This document shows positions 57,540-64,000 of a DNA stretch of 64,000 bases, in pieces. Numbering within the stretch: position 1 is the stretch's first letter; each line of letters begins with the position of its first letter. Under the pieces are notes generated by a model. That model did no database searches, was not told where the DNA came from, and saw nothing but the letters and a program-made list of their open reading frames with translations. Where the stretch lies: the NCBI RefSeq assembly GCF_910596095.1, contig NC_056542.1, forward strand, positions 24,816,457 through 24,880,456, read 5' to 3'. Made by a program: the position numbers and the translations under genes. The stretch comes from Thunnus maccoyii. Taxonomy: Eukaryota > Chordata > Actinopteri > Scombriformes > Scombridae.

Positions 57540-58530
57540 CTAATGCCTACCATACACTAGAAGACTTTAAGAAGACTTTGAAAAGACTAAAGTCTGACAT
57601 CCTCTCACATCTAAAGACAATGTGTCATAATTTTGCAAAGACTGGGGATCTTGCAGTGTCTGCAAGACTACAACTAGATTCCTTTTGAGATTATTTCCCA
57701 TCCTGCTGTTGGAAATTTACAAGAAGAAAAGCTGTTGAACAATGGAGCATAAATAGAAGCAGCTCTTGGCCACAGCTGCCCTTGGGTGTGCAGTGGTTTG
57801 TTCTGAAAAACCAGCCAGAAAGAAAAAGAGAAGAAACCGCAGAATGTGGACACGACCCTGGTTGAGAGAACGGGGACAGCAAGGATGCGCCTTCGTGGAG
57901 TTCCTGCCATGTTTACTATCTACCCAGTTTGCTGCTTCCTGTTTGGTGCTGGAGAGAGTGCACCTATTGGTTGTTGACAATGTGTAGGTCATTGAATTTC
58001 ATTAGCCAGCCAAGATTCAAAGCTGTCAAAAGCAGCTTTTACCTCTTAAAACATGATAACAGGCTATTACATTAACTTAGCTAGCTAATGCTAATCAAAA
58101 GAGTTGCAGTCTCAAAATTATGATACCTGTGCAGCACAAAGGAAAGACAAAGATATTGAAGAAGAAGGTTGTGCAAGCTAAAAAATAAGGAGAAACAGAG
58201 CTAAAGCGAGAGCGTGAATATATGAGACTTACATTAGCCAGGTGGCCAGACACAAACTTGCGGAAAACGCGAAAGGCTCTCTCTAGAGCCAGTGCTTGGT
58301 TTGTCCATTCTGGGCTACTGTAGAAACATGGTGGTGCAACATGGCAGACTCTGTGGAAGAGGACCCGCTCCCTACATAGATATAAAAGGTTCATTCTAAG
58401 GTAATGAAAACACGATTCTTAATTTCAGGTGATTATACACTGATTAAAACATACTCATGAATATTATACTCCATTTCTTCCAAGTTTGTTCTGCCACTAA
58501 ATCTTACAAACTGGTCCTCTAAGGTGATGC
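57540..58530. mobile_element. Dispersed teleost repeat(s), partial
   Basis: Segments such as AGCCAGTGCTTGGTTTGTCC, TGTAGAAACATGGTGGTGCA, AGAGGACCCGCTCCCTACAT and the end ACAAACTGGTCCTCTAA match a very common non-coding fish repeat family. A related terminal motif in other orientation (TTTAAAGGTCCAACACATAA) occurs at 62210. Boundaries on the left are unclear and may include a second nested element near 57540-57670. Confidence 0.55.
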
Positions 58531-60120
58531 GTTGAACTTGTTAGTAAACAGTTGCTCATTACACATCCAGCAGTTATGGAGCAACATTATCATTCATTTG
58601 ACTGATAATGTTGCAAATGACTCTCTTTGAGCTCAGTTTCTGGTCTCTACCAAATCCTGAGGGAGATATTTGGCTCTTTAGCTATTAGTCTGGTGCTGAG
58701 CAGGTAGTGTACAGTGGGTTTTTAAAGCTTTTTCTCTGAGCAGCTACCTGCCGCAGCCAAAAACAATGCTATGAGAGCGGTGAGAGTGAACCAAAACAGT
58801 GAAGTTGCGAGTTGGACGGCTAAACAATGGGATGATATAAAGCCGATTCTCTTTAGGTTCATCACTATGAGCACCGCGTCTCACATGACAAATTGTCATT
58901 TAATACATTATTATTATAGAAAATATTGATTATAGCTGCTTTAAGTGTGTCTTGTGCAACTGACATGTTGAGATATGTGACAGTTCTAACAGGGATTAAA
59001 ACCTTCATAATTTATTAGAGATTTTTTTCTTACAATAAATGGAGAATGCTGCAGATTTTGAAATAATGTAACACCAAGTTACCTGTTAAGTTATTAATAT
59101 TAGCTAGAAACAACACTAATGGAAAGTTGCCTTTTCATCCAGGACAACACACACAAACACACACATGACACTGAGTGTTCAATGTTCCTCTCTTTGTCTT
59201 TGTGACCCATAAATAAACAAAATACTGAGAACAATAGCTGCTCTGTTGGTGCCAAAATCTCTATATTATGTTTAGAATTGTATTCAAAAACTCACACACA
59301 CAAATACACAAACACATGCCAATTCAATTTTAGTAAATTAACAGTGTTACATAATCTAAAGAAAAAACACTGTAAGTTCAAGAAAAAGTGAGCCAACAGT
59401 GTGATTCTCAACCAGATGTCCAAGTACAATATGTGTTGTGCTTCAAAATAATTAATAGTCTGATGTAAAATAATTAATGATAGTTAATTATTTAAGTTGT
59501 AGGTAAAATATAAACACAGATAAACTTACAGGTGTCTGTTTTTGACCAGAGCTGTGAGCTTTTACTGTATCATACAACAAACTCTGACTCTAGCAGCCTA
59601 CTGTATATAGCTATTAACGTTCTAGGCTAGTTTACATATGAAGGACAGTTCAGCAGGGTGGATACTTATGGACAATACACGTGTACTGTGTACTCTTGTG
59701 TCTGTTTTCATGTCTGACGACAAAAACACAAACTACATTGTATAATAATATAATACTTTGACATAATACATTTTTATATATGTGTGCATATAATACACAG
59801 ACACAAAATGTATATACAAACACAGCCACATGTAACACAGACACAAAGAAACAATGAGTTGACAGCTGAAGACATGAGGACGAGACGGCAGGAAGAGGGG
59901 AGAGAGACAGAGACAGACTCTCGTGACTGGAGAAGACACACCCTCACTCCCCCTTTGTGTGAACAAAATAGACCTGAGCGTGTGTATGTGCGTGTCTTCA
60001 ATTATCTTTACCACACAGATAAGCTATGAACCATTGGTTTATGTAACCAGCTTATTTTTAATGAAAGTCCATGGTTTTGGTAGGCAGTCTAAAAAGAATT
60101 CAAGGCATTATTATACAATT

Positions 60121-61490
60121 ATAAGTTTAAATATTCTTTATTAAATCACAGATAAACCAACGTGTTTCAACTCAGAGTCTTCATCAGGGTATAAAGTGCA
60201 ATGAGAACAGGTGTCCAATTTAAAACAAGTGGTCATGTGACTAGGTCACATGGCATTCTGCCCCTTGAAGAGACCACATATGAGACATAACAGTAAGAAC
60301 AACAAAACAAGTGAAAACATATATTATAACAACCTCACATATATAATGACAAAAAGGAAGGAGATAAGAGTCAATATTCAATCACAAATCAATAGCCTAG
60401 AGTATAAGTTAAGGACAATCTGATAATATACACTACTGTAGGTAAACAGCACTTTAATAACACCCTACAGTGTGAAAATACTCATAATGGATCACCCTTA
60501 ATAGTACTTGTCAACAGGTGGTCAAAGCTCATAATTAAAACAATAATAATCAGTACTAAGAGGAAGGAATAATGATATTATATAAAATGCAGAGATAGAA
60601 AAAAACAGCACTCACACAGAATGAAAACAGTATAGTATAACATGACAGTATAGTATAGCAACAGAAAAATCCACATAGGTGCTCTATCCCATGACAAAAG
60701 AAGTTATAGAAAGGGGGAGAAGTCAATCTCCTTGTTTAGGCCTGGAAAAGGAAGTGGCCCTGAGGGTATAAACCCAAAAAGTCTCCCGTTGATGGCCATG
60801 GCTTTCAAGGTATCTGGGTTATGGGTCCTAATAGTGTAGTTGTGTTCAGCCGGTCTCTCCTGCAGCTTGCGTTTTTTTGCAGCCGATGTAGAAACAGCCA
60901 GACTCACATATATAAGTATATATAAACAACATATGTTGTGCTGCAATTAGCAAAGCTTTGGCATTGAAATGTCTTTTGACTAAAAACATCCACAAATGTG
61001 TTGTCTGTTGCAAGAACCAAGAGCTACATCTGAATGTACCGGTGGGTTTTGGGAATCATGTAGTGGGTTTAGTGGGGGTAGGTGACTCCTCACCAGGCTG
61101 TCTTTGAATGTTGGTGCCCTTTTGAAAGAGAAGACTGGAGGCTCGGGAAACACTGAGCAAAGTGTCCCAGTTTTTAGTGATGATGTGTGTGTTATCATAG
61201 GCCATGTTGCTGTACTGTGTGCTGAAATAGATTCTGGGTGGTTGTTGTTCACAGGGTCTTTTGTTTAGAAGTTGCTTCCTGACGAAGATTTGGCTCTAGT
61301 CAAAGCTTTACTGAGAACCTTTTTGTTGTAACCACTCTGTTCAAATCTGTGTACATGTCTTTAGCTTAGTGTTCATATTCATTCTCAGTATCATAGATCC
61401 TCCTAAGTCTCTGAAACTGGCCATAAGGTATATTTGATATCGGGTGAAAACCATCTGCCTTTAGGATTGTGTTCCTCTCACTGTTTTTAC
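60121..61490 (-). mobile_element. Penelope-like retroelement, 5'-truncated and frame-broken
   Basis: Read on the minus strand, 61490-61400 encodes ERNTILKADGF and FQRLRRIYDTENE, typical of the post-RT region of GIY-YIG retroelements. It is followed, across frameshifts and stops, by VFSFKRAPTFKDSLVRSHL (about 61130). Then comes a GIY-YIG endonuclease remnant (YVVYIY, a stop and gap, CFYIGCKK, and after a one-base frameshift RKLQERPAEHNYTIR; about 60830-60945). The 3' region ends in the characteristic CCTGATGAAG...GAAACACGTTG (60160-60190). The element lacks the reverse transcriptase core and is inactive. The family (Penelope-like) is inferred from these motifs. Confidence 0.7.
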
Positions 61491-61499
61491 TGTAAATCA

Positions 61500-64000
61500 A
61501 AAATCCTGTAAATCTTCAATCTGATAGTTCACTTGAATAGTTTTAGTGATTCTTGACCTGAACACAGACACACATTGTTCCTTTATGTTTGATTGAACTG
61601 ATCAGTGGTGTGTATTATATAGATATTAGCCCACAATTAAACTTAAAAAAAACAGAAATTTTGCTTTCTCCTTTATTCCAAGCCTGCTACAGCTTCCATT
61701 CCTTCAATTCAGAGCAACTTCAGTAAAATTCCTCCTGCTGACAGAACGAGAAATATTTCAAGTCAAAGTAAAACGAAGAATCATGTCACTGCCCCCATTT
61801 CAGTGCAATCATGTCGTCACTCTATACTATTACTGCGACATCAAGATGCAGGAAGTACCAAGTGTTCACACACAAAGATAATGATCAGTGCTTTAGCCTG
61901 CACATGTGACACTAATAGTTTGTGTGCGTGTGCCTGTATGTACGTAATGCCTACACACGTCCTCTCCACCCAGCTGAAAGTATGGCAGTACTATTATTTC
62001 CAAATTTAAAATTCAATAACAATCTAACAGTTCTAACTATATACTAATAGCTTTTCATTCTCAATCAGCTGTAAATACCAAGTCAGGAGTCAGTTGAGTG
62101 CATGCTACATGTGTTTGTCCTATTACTATGTATTCTTTTATTTCCATACCCTTTAGGCAAGATGTAAATAAACTGTAAATTTGGAAGAAAAAAAGTGCTG
62201 ATTTTATCATTTAAAGGTCCAACACATAATCTTGGACTGACAGTTACCAAACAAATGATAACTCCATGGCAGCAGTTCTTGGGGAATTCACAAAATCATG
62301 TTTCATAAAACTAGTAGTAATGAAATGGTTCACCGTCTATCTTTAAAGATACATTTATTGTTCATTTTACACTGACTTGAACTGACTGAAACGGGCATTT
62401 TTCCTTTTGCCCCATTTTGTTGTTTACACTCTGCAGTGCTAAAAAGGCACTGGCTTTATCCAATTTATATGACTGGTTGGCACAACACAGTTACCTACAA
62501 ATAATAATTAATGCAGCATTTCTGGAAAAATACTTTTCATGTACTGCAGTGTTGCTTGACCAAGATGTCATACCATCACCATGAAGGTCTTGTAGGTATT
62601 GCAAATGGTGTAACACTTATTTTTTTTAGCATCACAGTATTCCAAGTAGTGCTGATTCCTCGCACGCAGGGCCGTTGTTTATGCTCACGTCTATAGTATC
62701 ATCACTGTTACTAAAATAGCAACAGTCCAGACTCTAAACAAATGGAAGATTTCCCTTTCTCCCTATGCTCTCTATTGTTATCAATGTGAAAGTGACAACA
62801 ACGCAGCTGGTCGCTATATTTATCCAGGTTATATTTATACACAGAGACAAAAGACAATAAGAGAGACGGCCATCAAAACCTCTGTTTAGACCAACCATTG
62901 TTGTCACATAAACAGCTAATAAATAAACACAACAGTGTGTTCTCCCCTTGTCCACCGTACGTGCTTGGATTGTGTGTGCTTTTACTATGTCACGTCTATT
63001 CTGGACTGCTCCAGTGTTTAGTAGGACCCACGTACCTCCACAAATCATCAGCTAACAAGGGGAGTGACCCAGACGACTTCCTGCTCTCTGCTCCTCTCTT
63101 CCTGTCTTCTTGTGCCCTATAGGAAAATCATAGTGCATTAGCAGGTGGTCCTCTAACATCTGTTTATCTGCTTGGTTTTCTCTGAGCAGATGATTTCATG
63201 TCAGTTAAATGACAGATGACCCACTTGCAGAATGAACTTGGGTTATGTGATCAAAAAACTACGAGAGACTTAAGGTCAGGGAAACAGCACTCTGGCAGTA
63301 TTCCTACAACAACAGCACTGCCAGAGCTATTTGGTGGAGTGAAGTAAAAGAGAGGGCGAGGCTGGTACAAAGTGTGCCACTACTCTAAGAGATGATTTTT
63401 CAGCCAAAGCCATGTCCCTCATCAAACAGCTGGGCAGTCTAAACAATCCTGAATGTCGCCGTGAAGTCTCTCATCAGATCTTTCATCTGAACATCGAGAA
63501 CGTCTAAACCCACTCTGGCAGATCCAGCTGCAGATGTGCTGTTCATTTTGTTCTGATTAAAATACCAACATCCGAGTGTGAGGACCTGAGCACTACTGCT
63601 TTCAGAATTACATTATTTTACATCAAGTGAGGGAAATGCTGCTGAGCCATTTATAAAGACACCACAGGGATAAAGATTTGGAAATTTTGATAAAATGTTT
63701 GCTGCAAGAGCTGCTTAAATGTGGAGCTGTTTGCCACTAAGATCTCATCTCCAAATATATTTTTACATGTCAAATGTGTGACAGCATTTCAGGTCTGTTG
63801 GTTGATAGAAAAGTGGCAAGAGCTAAATCTGGTGAAGAAATGATTAAGTAAACTCTGTTCTTCACTCATTCAGTCCATCATCAGTCTGTCATCTGAAGCC
63901 AATCTGATGGATTCAGTCAGAATATACAGTAGATGGGTTCTGTGCATGTTACGTCACTGAAATTCAGAATACAATCAGCAACAACAATAGTAGGAAGACA
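61500..64000. other. Intergenic, no gene recognised
   Basis: AT-rich sequence with a short repeat-like terminus near 62210-62225. Open frames here are short and lack coding character. Confidence 0.5.

Noticed and set aside
57674-58394. Short minus-strand frames (63-99 codons)
   Set aside because: They fall inside a dispersed non-coding teleost repeat.

Overview
The window reads as genomic DNA of a ray-finned (teleost-type) fish. The evidence is two intron-rich vertebrate genes with short GT-AG introns, abundant CA/GT microsatellites, AT-rich intergenic DNA, and repeats that are common in percomorph genomes (hAT-type MITEs, a Penelope-like retroelement tail). No bacterial, organellar, rRNA, tRNA or CRISPR feature was seen.

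Layout. (1) 1-9524 is a tandem array of a roughly 2.65-kb unit: three full copies and a fourth cut off at 9524. It probably continues left of the window. Each unit carries a (GT)n joint, a palindrome plus TATA box, and just downstream a 36-bp perfect inverted repeat enclosing 111 nt. The repeat is perfect in units 1-2 and damaged in units 3-4. (2) 9525-15360 is a large minisatellite built on a 33-bp, internally palindromic repeat mixed with shorter 22-27 bp derivatives, with higher-order duplications. (3) 15374-16090 is a diverged copy of parts of the 2.65-kb unit in the opposite orientation, so the minisatellite is flanked by inverted sequence. (4) 20050-42640 (minus strand) is a complete MROH1 orthologue. 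I traced 44 coding exons, all in frame, to a 1633-residue HEAT-repeat protein, plus a non-coding first exon. Its first intron holds a hAT MITE with a perfect 8-bp target duplication. (5) 42954-44110 holds a foldback element and an unrecognised coding fragment. (6) 46836-54320 (minus strand) is a complete NCAM-family adhesion receptor: 16 coding exons, 696 residues, signal peptide, four Ig domains (not the usual five), two fibronectin III domains, one membrane helix and a short tail. (7) 54400-64000 has no gene that I can support. It contains several dispersed teleost repeats and a 5'-truncated, frame-broken Penelope-like element with a GIY-YIG endonuclease remnant.

The two genes are head-to-tail on the minus strand and show no sign of shared function. 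The least explained part is the first 16 kb: a repeated, promoter-bearing hairpin unit next to a self-complementary minisatellite and an inverted partial copy. I treat it as a candidate hairpin-RNA or satellite locus, not as an established system.
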